A stretch of DNA of 64,000 nucleotides from Methylococcus sp. Mc7 (GCF_019285515.1 NZ_CP079095.1:186001-250000); one strand, 5' to 3'. Positions 43,919-56,145 are shown, counted from the stretch's first letter. Notes: generated from the letters alone by a model not told the origin. Numbers and translations are program-made.

Positions 43919-44062
43919 GTATGTACCTACCTTGTAGTGTAATGATTTGAAAGAAATAGATATCAGATTGGGTCTGAATGCTACCGGCCCGTAATATTAC
44001 CTTGCCTTCATCTCCTGTCAAGAAAAACGACTCGATGGGGGAGCAGACCGGCTTACGGACAC

Positions 44063-44092
44063 AAAAAACCCGGGTGTCGGCACCCGGGTTTT
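44063..44092 (-). terminator. Rho-independent terminator after the 40-aa lipoprotein gene
   Basis: Read on the minus strand: AAAACCCGGGTG-ccga-CACCCGGGTTTTTT, an uninterrupted 12-bp stem (8 G/C-rich pairs plus A-T pairs) and T-run. It lies 70 bp after the lipoprotein stop. It also has A-T symmetry that could serve the other strand. Confidence 0.85.
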
Positions 44093-44162
44093 GAAAGACA
44101 AATCGCTCTGTACGCGTCCGACCCGTATTATGGGTATTGGAGCGGGGTCGGGCTAACGAACT

Positions 44163-44285
44163 TTACAGAGACGGGGAAGCGATGGTGCTGGAGATCTTCT
44201 GCTTGTCACCGTCCGGCGAGTTGCCGCAGCCGACAACAACCAGAGACATCATGACAACGCCCAGGGCGCACAGTACTTTCTTCAT
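44163..44285 (-). CDS. 40-aa lipoprotein (entericidin-like size)
   Basis: ATG at 44285 behind a perfect AGGAGG. MKKVLCALGVVMMSLVVVGC ends in a lipobox; the mature peptide is only about 21 residues (CGNSPDGDKQ, ISSTIASPSL). Size and layout resemble entericidin or lysis-type lipoproteins, though residue similarity is not clear. A strong terminator 70 bp downstream makes it a monocistronic gene, probably well expressed. Confidence 0.75.
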   Translation of the reverse strand: MKKVLCALGVVMMSLVVVGCGNSPDGDKQKISSTIASPSL

Positions 44286-44438
44286 AGATCCTCCTCAATT
44301 AACAATGGGTTAGAGTTGTGCTTTTATTGTTGGTGCCGTTAGCACGGCTGATTTTATAAAGCACATTTTCGAAAAACGCAAGCCCCGGAAACGCGCCTCG
44401 AAGGCCACTGGGCGGACTGTACGACGCCGCCGCTCCAA

Positions 44439-44466
44439 TTGACTAAAGAGGCCCGGTCTCTATAGA
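44439..44466 (+). promoter_or_regulatory. Sigma-70 promoter of rplU-rpmA
   Basis: TTGACT (44439-44444), 16-bp spacer, TATAGA (44461-44466). Both boxes are close to consensus and lie about 40 bp before rplU. Confidence 0.65.
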
Positions 44467-44506
44467 ATGGCGCGTTTACGCGAATCCCTCTCAGGAGCAC
44501 CTGAAC

Positions 44507-44818
44507 ATGTACGCTGTTATCCAGACTGGCGGCAAGCAATACCGCGTCCAACCCGGCGACAAGGTAAAGGTCGAGTCCCTCGACGCTGAAGCCGGCCAAG
44601 AAGTTGCTTTCGAAAAAGTCCTGCTGATCCAGTCCGATGACGGGATCACGGTCGGACAGCCGTTCGTCTCGGGCGGCAAGGTGACCGGCACCGTCGTCGC
44701 CAACGGACGCCATCCGAAAATCCGGATCGTCAAGTTCCGCCGCCGCAAGCATCACATGAAGCAGGCCGGCCATCGCCAGAACTACACCGAAGTCCAGATC
44801 AACGAGATCTCGGCGTAA
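44507..44818 (+). CDS. rplU: 50S ribosomal protein L21
   Basis: 103 aa, full length. Begins [17 protein letters not shown] and includes [20 protein letters not shown] then YTEVQI, the L21 core that binds 23S rRNA. CAGGAG ribosome site. Followed by rpmA in the standard order. Confidence 0.98.
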   Translation: MYAVIQTGGKQYRVQPGDKVKVESLDAEAGQEVAFEKVLLIQSDDGITVGQPFVSGGKVTGTVVANGRHPKIRIVKFRRRKHHMKQAGHRQNYTEVQINEISA

Positions 44819-44841
44819 TCACCCCATACGGAGAGACATCC

Positions 44842-45099
44842 ATGGCACATAAGAAAGCAGGCGGCAGCTCCCGCAACGGCCGCGACTCCGAATCCAAGCG
44901 ACTGGGCGTGAAGCGCTTCGGCGGCCAGATCGTCCAGGCCGGCAACATCATCGTCCGCCAGCGCGGCACCCACTTCCACCCCGGCGACAACGTCGGCTGC
45001 GGCCGCGACTACACGCTGTTCGCGCTGACCGAAGGCCGTGTGGAGTTCAAGGTGAAGGGCCCGGCGGGCCGCAAGTACGTCTCGGTGGTTCCCGCCTGA
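44842..45099 (+). CDS. rpmA: 50S ribosomal protein L27
   Basis: 85 aa. The N-terminus [20 protein letters not shown] is the tail that reaches the peptidyl-transferase centre; [19 protein letters not shown] is the L27 signature. Lies 23 bp after rplU. A hairpin follows before obgE. Confidence 0.98.
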   Translation: MAHKKAGGSSRNGRDSESKRLGVKRFGGQIVQAGNIIVRQRGTHFHPGDNVGCGRDYTLFALTEGRVEFKVKGPAGRKYVSVVPA

Positions 45100-45124
45100 G
45101 CGACACCGGCGCGCAACACCGCTT

Positions 45125-45148
45125 AGGCCCAGCTCGTCTGGGCCTTTT
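45125..45148 (+). terminator. Terminator or attenuator between rpmA and obgE
   Basis: Stem AGGCCCAG / CTGGGCCT with loop CTCGT, followed by TTTT. The short T-run suggests partial termination, which would lower obgE-proB expression relative to the ribosomal proteins. Confidence 0.6.
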
Positions 45149-45150
45149 AG

Positions 45151-47305
<2,155 letters not shown>

Positions 47306-47408
47306 CGATCATGGCGACCAGCCACCCTGGACGATGACAAATCGGCAGGAAAGCCGATTGACAGGTCCCGTCCTTGGGACCTGCCCTCCGGGCCATGCTC
47401 CGCATGTT

Positions 47409-47583
47409 CAAATTTGCTCCCTGCAAATTTGTGCACGCTTTGCGCCCGAAGGGTGCGATACATGGATGTATCGCATGAGCGCGGCTGTCCGCCATGATCG
47501 TTCCCCTCACCCCGGCCCAATCATGCCGGGCTCTCCTGCCCGGCACCCTTCGGGTAAATGCAAATCTGCTCCCGGCAGATTTG
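47409..47583. repeat. REPIN-like compound palindrome between proB and rpsT
   Basis: Two outer hairpins share one design: AAATTTGC-tccct-GCAAATTT (within 47409-47431) and AAATCTGC-tcccg-GCAGATTT (within 47561-47583), with a compensatory T-A to C-G change. Between them CCCGAAGGGTGC (about 47448) recurs inverted as GCACCCTTCGGG (about 47545), and a central hairpin GATACAT/ATGTATC lies at about 47457-47472. A CCCTCACCCC / GGGAGAGGGTGAG pair also spans the region. Confidence 0.6.
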
Positions 47584-47670
47584 TCCCAGAGGGAGAGGGT
47601 GAGCAAGGTTGCCGCGACTTTCACCTTGAAGCGGCGAGCCGGATCGACCTGGCCCGCCCCTCATTCAGAT

Positions 47671-47949
47671 TCAGGAAGCGGCCTGCAGCGCCAGCGCCTT
47701 GACGCGGGCATTGAGGCGGCTCTTGCTGCGCGCGGCCTTGTTACGATGGATCAGGCCCTTGTTCACCGAAGAGTCGATGATGGGTACCGCCTGCCGGAAC
47801 GCTTCCTGCGCCTTCGTCAGATCGCCGGAATCCACCGCCAGGATGACTTTCTTGATGTAGGTGCGCAGACGGCTGCGCAGAGCGGCATTGTGTGCACGGT
47901 TATTTTCCGCCTGCCGAGCGCGCTTTTTCGCGGAAGCGATATTAGCCAA
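47671..47949 (-). CDS. rpsT: 30S ribosomal protein S20
   Basis: 92 aa, with a TTG start at 47949 behind [25 protein letters not shown] is the S20 signature and [20 protein letters not shown] the C-terminal helix. E. coli rpsT also starts with UUG, a feature tied to autoregulation. Divergent from murJ, as in many gammaproteobacteria. Confidence 0.97.
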   Translation of the reverse strand: MANIASAKKRARQAENNRAHNAALRSRLRTYIKKVILAVDSGDLTKAQEAFRQAVPIIDSSVNKGLIHRNKAARSKSRLNARVKALALQAAS

Positions 47950-48108
47950 GGTCGACCTCTTCTGGGTTGCAACTGTAAGAAAAGGCGAGGATTGTCCTTA
48001 GCTTTCCCGCCGGTGTCAACCAGAAATTCACCGTCAGCGGGGCATCCGGCCCGCCGTTTGATTATACTGGGCCTTTTTCCCAGCCGGAGCCGAACGCTGA
48101 GCCGACGT

Positions 48109-49650
48109 TTGCTGAAATCCACCGCCATGGTGGGTTCCATGACACTGATTTCACGTCTGCTGGGCTTCGTCCGCGACATGGTCATCGCGCGGACCTTCGG
48201 CGCCGACGCGGCGACGGACGCGTTCTTCGTCGCCTTCAGGATACCCAACTTCCTGCGCCGGCTTTTTGCCGAAGGTGCCTTCTCGCAGGGGCTGGTACCC
48301 ATCCTCTCGGAACTGCGCGCGGGCGGGGACGCTGCGGCTGCGCGGCACGGCATCGCCCGCATGGCCGGAACGCTGGGGCTGGTTGCGGCCCTGCTCACCG
48401 CGCTGGGCATGGCGGCTGCGCCCACTCTGACCCTGCTGTTCGCGCCGGGCTTTCATGCCCAGCCCATCCAGTACGGCTTGGCGGTGGAGATGTTGCGCAT
48501 CACCTTCCCCTACCTTTTCTTCGTCACGCTGACGGCCTTCGCCGGCGGCGTCCTGCATACCTGGGGGCAATTCGCGGTCCCGGCGATCACCCCAGCCCTG
48601 CTCAACCTCGCGATGATCGCCGCAGCCCTATGGCTGGCACCGCTGGTGGAGCGGCCGGTCGAGGCCCTGGCCTGGGGTGTTTTGGCGGCGGGGATGCTGC
48701 AACTGGCGTTTCAACTTCCCCCGCTCTGGGGCATTCGCCAGCTATCCCTGCCGCGGCCGACTTGGCGGGACCGGGAGGTCCTGCGCATGTTCAGACTGAT
48801 GGGACCGGCGATCCTCGGCGTCTCCGCGACCCAGATCAACCTGCTGTTGGACACGCTGGTAGCCTCGTTCCTGGTCTCCGGCAGCGTATCCTGGTTATAT
48901 TACTCGGACCGGCTGGTGGAACTGCCGCAGGGGCTTCTGGGCGTGGCAATCGGAACGGCCATCCTGCCGCATTTGGCTGTCGGCCATCTCGGCCGCGACA
49001 GCGGCGGTTTTTCCCGGACGCTGGACTGGGCCCTGCGCTGGGTCGCTTTGCTCGGCCTGCCCGCGACGCTGGGATTGATGATTCTCGCCAAACCGCTGGT
49101 ATCCACCCTGTTCGAGCACGACGAGTTTTCTGACTACGACGCGGAAATGGCGAGCCGCAGCCTCGTCACTTATGCGGCCGGACTGCCCGGCGCGATCGCA
49201 GTCAAAGCGCTGGCCTCGGGATTCAGTGCCCGCCGGGATGTCCGCACCCCCTTGCGGTACGGCCTCCGCGCCATCGCAGCCAATTGCGTGCTGGCGCCCG
49301 CCCTGGCCTTCCTGCTGGCGCCCTATGGCTGGGGCCACGCCGGCCTGGCCGCCGCGACCGCGGCGGCGGCCTCGCTCAATGCACTGCTGCTGCTCGGCAA
49401 ACTGCTTGCCGACGGCACCTATCGGCCGGACGCGTCCTGGCGCCGCTTCGGGGCCCGTCTGGTCATCGCGAATGTCGCGATGGGCGCACTGCTGATCCTG
49501 GCCCTTGAATCGCCTTGGGCCGACTGGTCCGCATCCGAACGCGTCGTCCGTCTCGGCCTGTGGATGGCCGCCGGCTTCTCCGTCTACTTGGCCAGCTTGC
49601 TGCTGACGGGTGTGCGCCCCCGCCACCTGCTCCTTTCCGAAAAGGCGTGA
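48109..49650 (+). CDS. murJ: Lipid II flippase MurJ (MviN)
   Basis: 513 aa from the TTG at 48109; the ATG at 48127 is the alternative. KSTAMVGSMTLISRLLGFVRDM is the family start; 14 hydrophobic segments follow, with FRIPNFLRRLFAEGAFSQG (loop with essential Arg/Asp-type residues) and YYSDRLVELPQGLLGVAIGT. Flips lipid II for peptidoglycan synthesis. Followed by ribF after 8 bp. Confidence 0.96.
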   Translation: MLKSTAMVGSMTLISRLLGFVRDMVIARTFGADAATDAFFVAFRIPNFLRRLFAEGAFSQGLVPILSELRAGGDAAAARHGIARMAGTLGLVAALLTALGMAAAPTLTLLFAPGFHAQPIQYGLAVEMLRITFPYLFFVTLTAFAGGVLHTWGQFAVPAITPALLNLAMIAAALWLAPLVERPVEALAWGVLAAGMLQLAFQLPPLWGIRQLSLPRPTWRDREVLRMFRLMGPAILGVSATQINLLLDTLVASFLVSGSVSWLYYSDRLVELPQGLLGVAIGTAILPHLAVGHLGRDSGGFSRTLDWALRWVALLGLPATLGLMILAKPLVSTLFEHDEFSDYDAEMASRSLVTYAAGLPGAIAVKALASGFSARRDVRTPLRYGLRAIAANCVLAPALAFLLAPYGWGHAGLAAATAAAASLNALLLLGKLLADGTYRPDASWRRFGARLVIANVAMGALLILALESPWADWSASERVVRLGLWMAAGFSVYLASLLLTGVRPRHLLLSEKA

Positions 49651-49658
49651 ACCCGGCC

Positions 49659-50588
49659 ATGCGCATCATTCACGGCCTCTCCGGCACGATATGCCCTCCC
49701 GCCTGTGTTGCCAGCATCGGCAACTTCGATGGTGTCCACCTGGGCCACCAGACGCTGGTCCGACGGCTGGCCGAAGAAGGGCACCGTCTCGGCCTGCCGG
49801 TCGCCATCGTCCTGTTCGAGCCGCAGCCGCGCGAGTTTTTCGAGAAAGACCAGTCCCCTCCCCGTTTGATGCGCCTGTCGGAGAAGCTGACCAGACTCGC
49901 CGATCTGCCGGTCGACTGGGTGCTGTTGTTGCGTTTCGATGCGCAGCTCGCCAATCTGGCACCGGAGGACTTCGTCCGGCGGATATTGGCCGAACGCCTG
50001 CACGTCCGCCACCTCATCGTGGGCGACGACTTCCGCTTCGGCCGCGGACGCAGCGGCGACCACGAACTGTTGTGCCGGCTCGGCCGGCTCCACGGTTTCA
50101 CGGTGAGCGATACCGAATCCGTCACGGTCGACGGCGTCCGCGTCAGCAGCACGCGGGTACGGGAAGCGCTCTGGCAAGGCGACATGGCCGGCGCGGCGAG
50201 ACTGCTGGGCAGGCCCTACGTTCTGCGCGGGCGCGTGGTCCACGGCGACCAGCTCGGCCGCCGGCTGGGCTTTCCCACCGCCAACATCGAACTGCGCCGC
50301 GAAAACATTCCGGTGCAAGGCGTGTTTGCCGTTACAATGTCCGGCATTTCAGCCGAAGCCTGGCCCGGCGTGGCCAACATCGGCATCCGGCCGACCGTGA
50401 GCGGCAACCGCAAGGCCATGCTGGAAACCCATTTGTTCGATTTCTCCGGCGATCTGTACGGGCGCCGGGTGGAAGTGCATCTGCACCACAAACTTCGCGA
50501 CGAGATGCGGTTTGCCGACCTCGAAGACCTCAAGGAACAGATTGCCCGCGATGCCGCCGCCGCGCGCAGCTATTTCGCGGCAGGCTGA
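49659..50588 (+). CDS. ribF: Bifunctional riboflavin kinase / FAD synthetase
   Basis: 309 aa. The N-terminal nucleotidyltransferase ([41 protein letters not shown]) and C-terminal kinase ([20 protein letters not shown]) form the usual RibF. Makes FMN and FAD. The order murJ-ribF-ileS-lspA is the conserved gammaproteobacterial one. Confidence 0.97.
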   Translation: MRIIHGLSGTICPPACVASIGNFDGVHLGHQTLVRRLAEEGHRLGLPVAIVLFEPQPREFFEKDQSPPRLMRLSEKLTRLADLPVDWVLLLRFDAQLANLAPEDFVRRILAERLHVRHLIVGDDFRFGRGRSGDHELLCRLGRLHGFTVSDTESVTVDGVRVSSTRVREALWQGDMAGAARLLGRPYVLRGRVVHGDQLGRRLGFPTANIELRRENIPVQGVFAVTMSGISAEAWPGVANIGIRPTVSGNRKAMLETHLFDFSGDLYGRRVEVHLHHKLRDEMRFADLEDLKEQIARDAAAARSYFAAG

Positions 50589-50616
50589 CCCGATACACGA
50601 CTGCCGACTTTCGACC

Positions 50617-53436
50617 ATGGATTACAAGAGCACTCTCAACCTCCCCCAGACCCCGTTCCCGATGAAAGCCAATCTGGCGCAGCGGGAACCCGAGCAGCTC
50701 GAGCGCTGGCGTACGCTGGACCTTTATAAGAAGGTGCGGTCCCGGCGCGCCGGCCGGGAAAAATTCGTCCTGCACGACGGCCCGCCCTACGCCAACGGCG
50801 AAATCCACATCGGCCACGCGGTCAACAAGATCCTCAAGGATTTCATCGTCAAGAGCAGAACCCTGAGCGGCTTCGACGCCCCCTACGTGCCGGGCTGGGA
50901 TTGCCACGGCCTGCCGATCGAGCTGATGGTCGAGAAGAAGATCGGCAAGGCCGGCCACAAGGTCAGCCCCGCCGAGTTCCGCAAGGCCTGCCGGGAATAC
51001 GCCGCCGCCCAGGTCGACATCCAGCGCCGCGAATTCGTCCGGCTCGGCGTGCTGGGCGACTGGGAGAACCCGTACCTGACCATGGACTTCCGCTTCGAGG
51101 CGGACATCGTCCGGGCGCTCGGCAGGATTTCCGCGCGCGGCCATCTGGTCAAGGGCGCCAAGCCCGTGCACTGGTGCATCGACTGCGGTTCGGCCCTGGC
51201 CGAAGCCGAGGTGGAATACGAGAACAAGCATTCCCCGGCGATCGACGTGCGTTTCGCCGTCGTCGACGAATACGGCCTGCTGTCGCGGTTCCACACCGCC
51301 GACGGCGCGCTCGGGGAAGGCCCGCTCTCGATCGTGATCTGGACCACCACGCCCTGGACCCTGCCCGCCAACCAGGCCGTGGCGCTCAACCCGGAACTGG
51401 ACTACGTGGTCGTCCAGCGCACCGATGTCAAGGAAAGGCTGGTGCTCGCCGATGCCCTGATGAAGGACGTGATGCTGCGTTGTGGCGCCGAGGATTACCG
51501 CGTCATCGGCTATTGCAAGGGCGCGGAGCTGGAAGGCGCGCAACTCCGGCATCCGTTCTACGACCGCATCGTCCCGGTAATATTGGGCGAACACGTCACA
51601 CTGGACGCCGGCACCGGCGCGGTCCACACCGCTCCCGGCCACGGCCAGGAAGACTACGCCGTCGGCCAGCGCTATCGGCTCCCGGTGGACAATCCGGTCG
51701 GCGACGACGGCCGCTTCCTCCCGAACACCGAGCTGTTCGCCGGCGAACACGTCATGAACGCCAACGGCCACGTGGTCGACGTGCTCAAAGAGCGGGGCGC
51801 CCTGCTCCACGAGGCGCGCATCGAACACAGCTACCCGCATTGCTGGCGCCACAAGACGCCGGTGATCTTCCGCGCCACCCCGCAGTGGTTCATCGCCATG
51901 GACAAGGGCGAGCTGCGCCGACAGGCCCTGGAAGCCATCGGCCGGGTGCAATGGGTGCCGGACTGGGGCCAGGCCCGCATCGAGGCCATGGTCGGCAACC
52001 GCCCGGACTGGTGCATCTCCCGCCAACGCAACTGGGGCGTACCGATCCCGCTGTTCGTCCACAAGGAAACCGGCGCGCTGCATCCCGACACCGACCGGCT
52101 GATCGAAGAGGTCGCCCGGAAGATCGAAACCCACGGCATCGACGCCTGGTTCGAGCTGGACCCGGCCGAACTGCTGGGCGCGGAAGCGGACCGGTACGGC
52201 AAGATCGGGGACACCCTGGACGTCTGGTTCGATTCCGGCGTCACCCATCATGCCGTCCTGGCTCAGAACTCCGGCCTCGCCTTCCCCGCCGATCTCTACC
52301 TGGAAGGCTCGGACCAGCATCGCGGCTGGTTCCAGTCCTCGCTCATGACCTCGGTCGCGATGCGCGGCGAGGCGCCCTACAAGGCGGTGCTGACCCACGG
52401 CTTCACGGTGGATGCCGAAGGCAAGAAGATGTCCAAGTCCCGCGGCAACGTGGTGGCGCCGCAGAAGGTCATGCAGACCCTGGGGGCCGACGTGCTGCGG
52501 CTGTGGGTGGCGGCGACCGACTACCGCGGCGAGATGACGGTGTCCGACGAGATCCTCAAGCGCATCTCCGACGTCTACCGCCGCCTGCGCAACACCGCCC
52601 GCTATCTGCTGGCCAACCTGGACGGCTTCGACCCCTCACTGCATCTCGTCAAGCCGGAAGACATGCTGGTGCTGGACCGCTGGGCGGTGGACCGCGCCCT
52701 GGCGATCCAGCGGGATGTGATCGAAGCCTACGAGACTTACCAGTTCAGCACCATCTTCCAGAAGACCCACCATTTCTGCGCGGTGGACCTGGGCGGCTTC
52801 TACCTGGACGTGCTCAAGGACCGGCAGTACACCTGCAGGACCGACAGCCTGCCGCGCCGCTCCGGCCAGACCGCGATGTACCACATCGCCGAAGCCATGG
52901 TGCGCTGGCTTAGCCCCATCCTGAGCTTCACCGCCGAGGAAATCTGGCAACACCTGCCCGGCCAGCGCGAGGAATCGGTGTTTCTTTCCGAATGGTACGG
53001 TGGCCTGTTCGGCCTCGATGAAGGCAGCCGTTTCGACCGCGCATTCTGGGAGCAGCTCCTGAAAATCCGCGAGGCCGTCGGCAAGGAGCTGGAAATCCTG
53101 CGGGTCCGCGGCGAAATCGGCTCCTCGCTGGACGCGGAAGTCGAGCTGTTCTGCGATCCTCAACTGTTCCAGAAACTGAGCGGCGCGGGTGACGAGCTGC
53201 GCTTCGTGCTGCTGACCTCCTATGCGACGGTCAAACCGGCGGCGGAAGCCGGTGCCGGCACCCTGCCGACCGAAGTCCCCGGCCTGGAATTGAAGCTCAC
53301 CGCATCCGACAAACCCAAGTGCGTGCGCTGCTGGCATCACCGCCACGACGTCGGCACGAACCCGGACCACCCGGAACTGTGCGGCCGCTGCGTGGACAAC
53401 GTCAGCGGCGACGGCGAAGTGCGGATCTTCGGTTGA
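50617..53436 (+). CDS. ileS: Isoleucine-tRNA ligase
   Basis: 939 aa. HIGH motif in [14 protein letters not shown], editing domain (CP1) with [19 protein letters not shown] as [14 protein letters not shown], and a C-terminal zinc site (CVRCWHH and CGRC). All regions expected of bacterial IleRS are present. Begins 28 bp after ribF; lspA follows after 8 bp. Confidence 0.98.
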   Translation: MDYKSTLNLPQTPFPMKANLAQREPEQLERWRTLDLYKKVRSRRAGREKFVLHDGPPYANGEIHIGHAVNKILKDFIVKSRTLSGFDAPYVPGWDCHGLPIELMVEKKIGKAGHKVSPAEFRKACREYAAAQVDIQRREFVRLGVLGDWENPYLTMDFRFEADIVRALGRISARGHLVKGAKPVHWCIDCGSALAEAEVEYENKHSPAIDVRFAVVDEYGLLSRFHTADGALGEGPLSIVIWTTTPWTLPANQAVALNPELDYVVVQRTDVKERLVLADALMKDVMLRCGAEDYRVIGYCKGAELEGAQLRHPFYDRIVPVILGEHVTLDAGTGAVHTAPGHGQEDYAVGQRYRLPVDNPVGDDGRFLPNTELFAGEHVMNANGHVVDVLKERGALLHEARIEHSYPHCWRHKTPVIFRATPQWFIAMDKGELRRQALEAIGRVQWVPDWGQARIEAMVGNRPDWCISRQRNWGVPIPLFVHKETGALHPDTDRLIEEVARKIETHGIDAWFELDPAELLGAEADRYGKIGDTLDVWFDSGVTHHAVLAQNSGLAFPADLYLEGSDQHRGWFQSSLMTSVAMRGEAPYKAVLTHGFTVDAEGKKMSKSRGNVVAPQKVMQTLGADVLRLWVAATDYRGEMTVSDEILKRISDVYRRLRNTARYLLANLDGFDPSLHLVKPEDMLVLDRWAVDRALAIQRDVIEAYETYQFSTIFQKTHHFCAVDLGGFYLDVLKDRQYTCRTDSLPRRSGQTAMYHIAEAMVRWLSPILSFTAEEIWQHLPGQREESVFLSEWYGGLFGLDEGSRFDRAFWEQLLKIREAVGKELEILRVRGEIGSSLDAEVELFCDPQLFQKLSGAGDELRFVLLTSYATVKPAAEAGAGTLPTEVPGLELKLTASDKPKCVRCWHHRHDVGTNPDHPELCGRCVDNVSGDGEVRIFG

Positions 53437-53444
53437 GATCGTCC

Positions 53445-53909
53445 ATGTTGAAATGGCTCTGGCTGTCTGTGCTGGTCTTCGCCCTCGACCAGCTCAGCAA
53501 GCAGATCGTCGACGCCTCGATGCGGCTGTACGAGACGATTCCGCTGCTCCCGGTGTTCCAGCTCACCTATCTGCGCAACCAGGGGGCGGCATTCAGCTTC
53601 CTGAGCCAGGCCGGCGGCTGGCAGCGCTGGTTCTTCATCGCGCTGTCAGTCGGCGCCACGGTGCTGATCACCTACTGGCTCAAGCACATGGACCGGCGGA
53701 AAACCTGGGAAGCCGCCGCCTGGGCCCTGGTGCTGGGCGGCGCGGTCGGCAACCTGCTGGACCGGGTCGTCTACGGCTACGTCATCGACTTTCTCGACGT
53801 GTTCTACGGCGACTGGCACTGGCCGGCGTTCAACGTCGCCGACTCGGCCATCACCGTCGGCATCGGCATGCTGCTGATCGATTCGTTCCGGATCCGAAGG
53901 AGCGCCTGA
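53445..53909 (+). CDS. lspA: Lipoprotein signal peptidase II
   Basis: 154 aa, four membrane helices. Catalytic aspartates lie in GNLLDRVVYGYVIDF and FNVADSAITVGI; the conserved NQGAAFSFLS is also present. Cleaves prolipoproteins before the lipidated cysteine, relevant to the several lipoproteins in this window. Confidence 0.97.
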   Translation: MLKWLWLSVLVFALDQLSKQIVDASMRLYETIPLLPVFQLTYLRNQGAAFSFLSQAGGWQRWFFIALSVGATVLITYWLKHMDRRKTWEAAAWALVLGGAVGNLLDRVVYGYVIDFLDVFYGDWHWPAFNVADSAITVGIGMLLIDSFRIRRSA

Positions 53910-53923
53910 ATCTGGAACGGGCG

Positions 53924-54346
53924 CTAACTCGACCGGCGGCTGATGCAGGACAGATAGGATGAGGTGATTTCGTTCAGGAGGAACGAGGCATCCGGGTACT
54001 GAATTCGGAACCGGCCCGGTTTGCGGCGCGCCTTTCCCCTGGCACAGGAGACCTCCACCGGATACACCATCCAGCCGGCGGCGCCGACGCGGGATTCGAT
54101 CGCCCACGCGAATTCCGTAGCGCCGTCATGGATGACCGCCAGTTCCGCAGACCGTGGCCGCAGGTCCACCGCGCCCCTCCGCCCGTATTCGCTCAAGGCG
54201 CCGACGAAGGTTTCCAGGGCGGGCCCCACGACATCGCGAAAATAAGCGTCGCACTCCCTGCCATATTCCGCTTCGGCGGCCCGGGCACCCTGGGCCTCCA
54301 GCGCCAGCTTCCGGAAATGCAGGTCCAGACTCTGTTTCCAGTCCAT
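53924..54346 (-). CDS. Hypothetical protein upstream-coupled to the TetR gene
   Basis: 140 aa from the ATG at 54346 behind GGAGGTG; longer upstream frame is a shadow of the TetR gene. Composition is ordinary and soluble: a helical N-terminal half (LHFRKLALEAQGARAAEAEY) and a beta-rich second half (WMVYPVEVSCARGKARRKPG). No family recognised. Convergent with lspA; 32 bp downstream of the TetR gene, so possibly on its transcript. Confidence 0.65.
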   Translation of the reverse strand: MDWKQSLDLHFRKLALEAQGARAAEAEYGRECDAYFRDVVGPALETFVGALSEYGRRGAVDLRPRSAELAVIHDGATEFAWAIESRVGAAGWMVYPVEVSCARGKARRKPGRFRIQYPDASFLLNEITSSYLSCISRRSS

Positions 54347-54378
54347 CCGTTCACCTCCCCTCTGGGCTAAGAGCCGGC

Positions 54379-55002
54379 TCATTCGCGTGCAAGCGATTCC
54401 CCATAGCCGTGTCCCCGCAGAAACAGATCGACGGCCGCGCCGACCAGTGAAATTTTCTCTTCTTCGCTCAGACCTTCCTTCTGGCCGAGCAGGCAGCGGA
54501 AGTGCTCGTCGCCTTTCAGCATCCCCAGAAACAGCCGGGCCGAGACGCCGACGTCCGGAATCGCCAGGACTTCCTGGGCCGACAGGTCCTCCAGGTAGGC
54601 CGACAGATTCCGGAGCACCGGCTCGGGGCCGGTCCGGTACACGCGGCCGCCCAGTTCGGGGAAGAGCTGCTGCTCGCCGATGATCACCCGATAAAGCGTC
54701 AAGGCTTCTTCGGAATAAATCAGATCCACGAAGGCGCGCGCGATGGCGGTAAGCGCGGCGACGGGATCGCGCACCTCGGTCTGCGCCCTGGCCAAGGTGT
54801 CGAGCAACGCCTCGCACTGCAGCGAAACCACCGCGGCGAACAGATCCTGCTTGCCCTCGAAATGGCTGTACAAGGTGGCCTTGGACACGGGCGCCGCTTC
54901 GGCGATGGCTTCCATGCTGGCGCCGGCGTAGCCGTGCAGGAGAAAAATCCGCTTGGCCGCCAGCAGGATGCTCTCGCGTTTGGAAAATCGGACGGTGTTC
55001 AT
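54379..55002 (-). CDS. TetR/AcrR-family repressor of the adjacent efflux pair
   Basis: 207 aa. Helix-turn-helix ILLAAKRIFLLHGYAGASME, AIAEAAPVSKATLYSHFEGK is the TetR DNA-binding signature; the rest is a ligand-binding helical domain of the AcrR C-terminal type. It diverges from the HlyD-MFS genes with a palindromic operator between them, so it most likely represses them and itself. Confidence 0.92.
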   Translation of the reverse strand: MNTVRFSKRESILLAAKRIFLLHGYAGASMEAIAEAAPVSKATLYSHFEGKQDLFAAVVSLQCEALLDTLARAQTEVRDPVAALTAIARAFVDLIYSEEALTLYRVIIGEQQLFPELGGRVYRTGPEPVLRNLSAYLEDLSAQEVLAIPDVGVSARLFLGMLKGDEHFRCLLGQKEGLSEEEKISLVGAAVDLFLRGHGYGESLARE

Positions 55003-55055
55003 CGGTTCTCATAAAGATCGCGCCGGCTTGCGGCCGGATCGGTTCGTCATTATCC

Positions 55056-55076
55056 TGAACTGAACGTATCAGTTCA
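55056..55076. promoter_or_regulatory. Palindromic operator for the TetR-type repressor
   Basis: TGAACTGA-acgta-TCAGTTCA: perfect 8-bp arms with a 5-base centre, midway between the divergent genes (54 bp from the repressor start, 39 bp from the HlyD start). Spacing and symmetry suit a TetR dimer. Confidence 0.75.
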
Positions 55077-55114
55077 TTTTTCTTATTCCGCCTCTTTAAT
55101 AGTAGACGCACAAG

Positions 55115-56140
55115 ATGCGACTGCCCACCTCCCCGCGACATCTGCTCCTCCTCGTCGGCCTGGCGTCCCTGAGTACGGGCGGCGCAGCGTACTGGCTGGA
55201 GGCCGTTCACCCGTATGAGACCACCGACAACGCTTACATCAAGGCGCACCTCATCCTGCTCAGTTCCAAGGAAACGGGCTACGTGAAAGAGGTGTTGCTC
55301 CGGGACAATCAGCGGGTGAAGAAGGGAGACCTCCTGGCGGTGATAGACGATCACGAATTCAAGGCGCGCGTCGCCGAAGCCAGCGCCGAGGTGGCGGCGA
55401 CGGCGGCGCGCATCACGGCCCTGGAATCGGAGAAGCGGACCCAGGCGGCCAGGGTCCGCGAGGAAGACGCCAATATCGCCTCGGCTTCAGCCGACCACGA
55501 GCGGTCGATACGCGACCTGAAACGGCTCGACCGCCTGGCCGAAGCCGGCGCGGCCTCGGCCCAGTCGCTGGACACCGCGGAAGCCTCCTACAAACAGGCC
55601 AAGGCGCTGCTGGACAAGAACCGGTCGGCGCGGGACCAGGCCGAAATCCGCCTGATCGCCCTGGACGCGTTGATCGCCGAAACCCGGGCGCAGCTGCAGC
55701 GCGCCCAGGCCCGGCTGGAATTGGCCCAGATCGACCTGGAGAACACCCGCATCCTCGCCCCGATCGACGGGACGGTGGGGAACTTGAGCGTCCAGGTCGG
55801 CCAGCTGCTCCAGCCCGGTAGCGTGCTGGCCTACCTGATTCCGGCGGACGGAGTGTTCGTCGAGGCCAATTTCAAGGAAACCCAGATCGAACACATGCGG
55901 ATCGGCCAGGCGGCGAGCGTCGTCGTGGACGCCTATCCCGCCGCGCCGTTCGAGGCGGTGGTGGACAGCCTGGCGCCGGCCAGCGGATCGGAATTCAGCA
56001 TCCTTCCGCCGGAGAACGCCACCGGCAATTTCACCAAGATCGTCCGCCGCGTTCCGGTCAAGCTGGCCTTCGCCCCCGGCGCCGACCTCGGCCTGCTGAA
56101 ACCCGGCCTGTCGGTGCAGGTGAGAATCAAAGTGCGCTGA
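55115..56140 (+). CDS. HlyD/EmrA-family periplasmic adaptor
   Basis: 341 aa. One N-terminal helix (about 8-27), then YETTDNAYIKAHLILLSSKE, the EmrA-type barrel-sandwich start, a long coiled coil (about 80-205) and TRILAPIDGTVGNLSVQVGQ. Links an inner-membrane pump to an outer-membrane channel. Pairs with the MFS gene 5 bp downstream. An outer-membrane factor is not in this window. Confidence 0.92.
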   Translation: MRLPTSPRHLLLLVGLASLSTGGAAYWLEAVHPYETTDNAYIKAHLILLSSKETGYVKEVLLRDNQRVKKGDLLAVIDDHEFKARVAEASAEVAATAARITALESEKRTQAARVREEDANIASASADHERSIRDLKRLDRLAEAGAASAQSLDTAEASYKQAKALLDKNRSARDQAEIRLIALDALIAETRAQLQRAQARLELAQIDLENTRILAPIDGTVGNLSVQVGQLLQPGSVLAYLIPADGVFVEANFKETQIEHMRIGQAASVVVDAYPAAPFEAVVDSLAPASGSEFSILPPENATGNFTKIVRRVPVKLAFAPGADLGLLKPGLSVQVRIKVR

Positions 56141-56145
56141 GCGGC

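Noticed and set aside
50530-52398. 622-codon open frame on the minus strand
   Set aside because: Shadow of ileS; no domain, no ribosome site.
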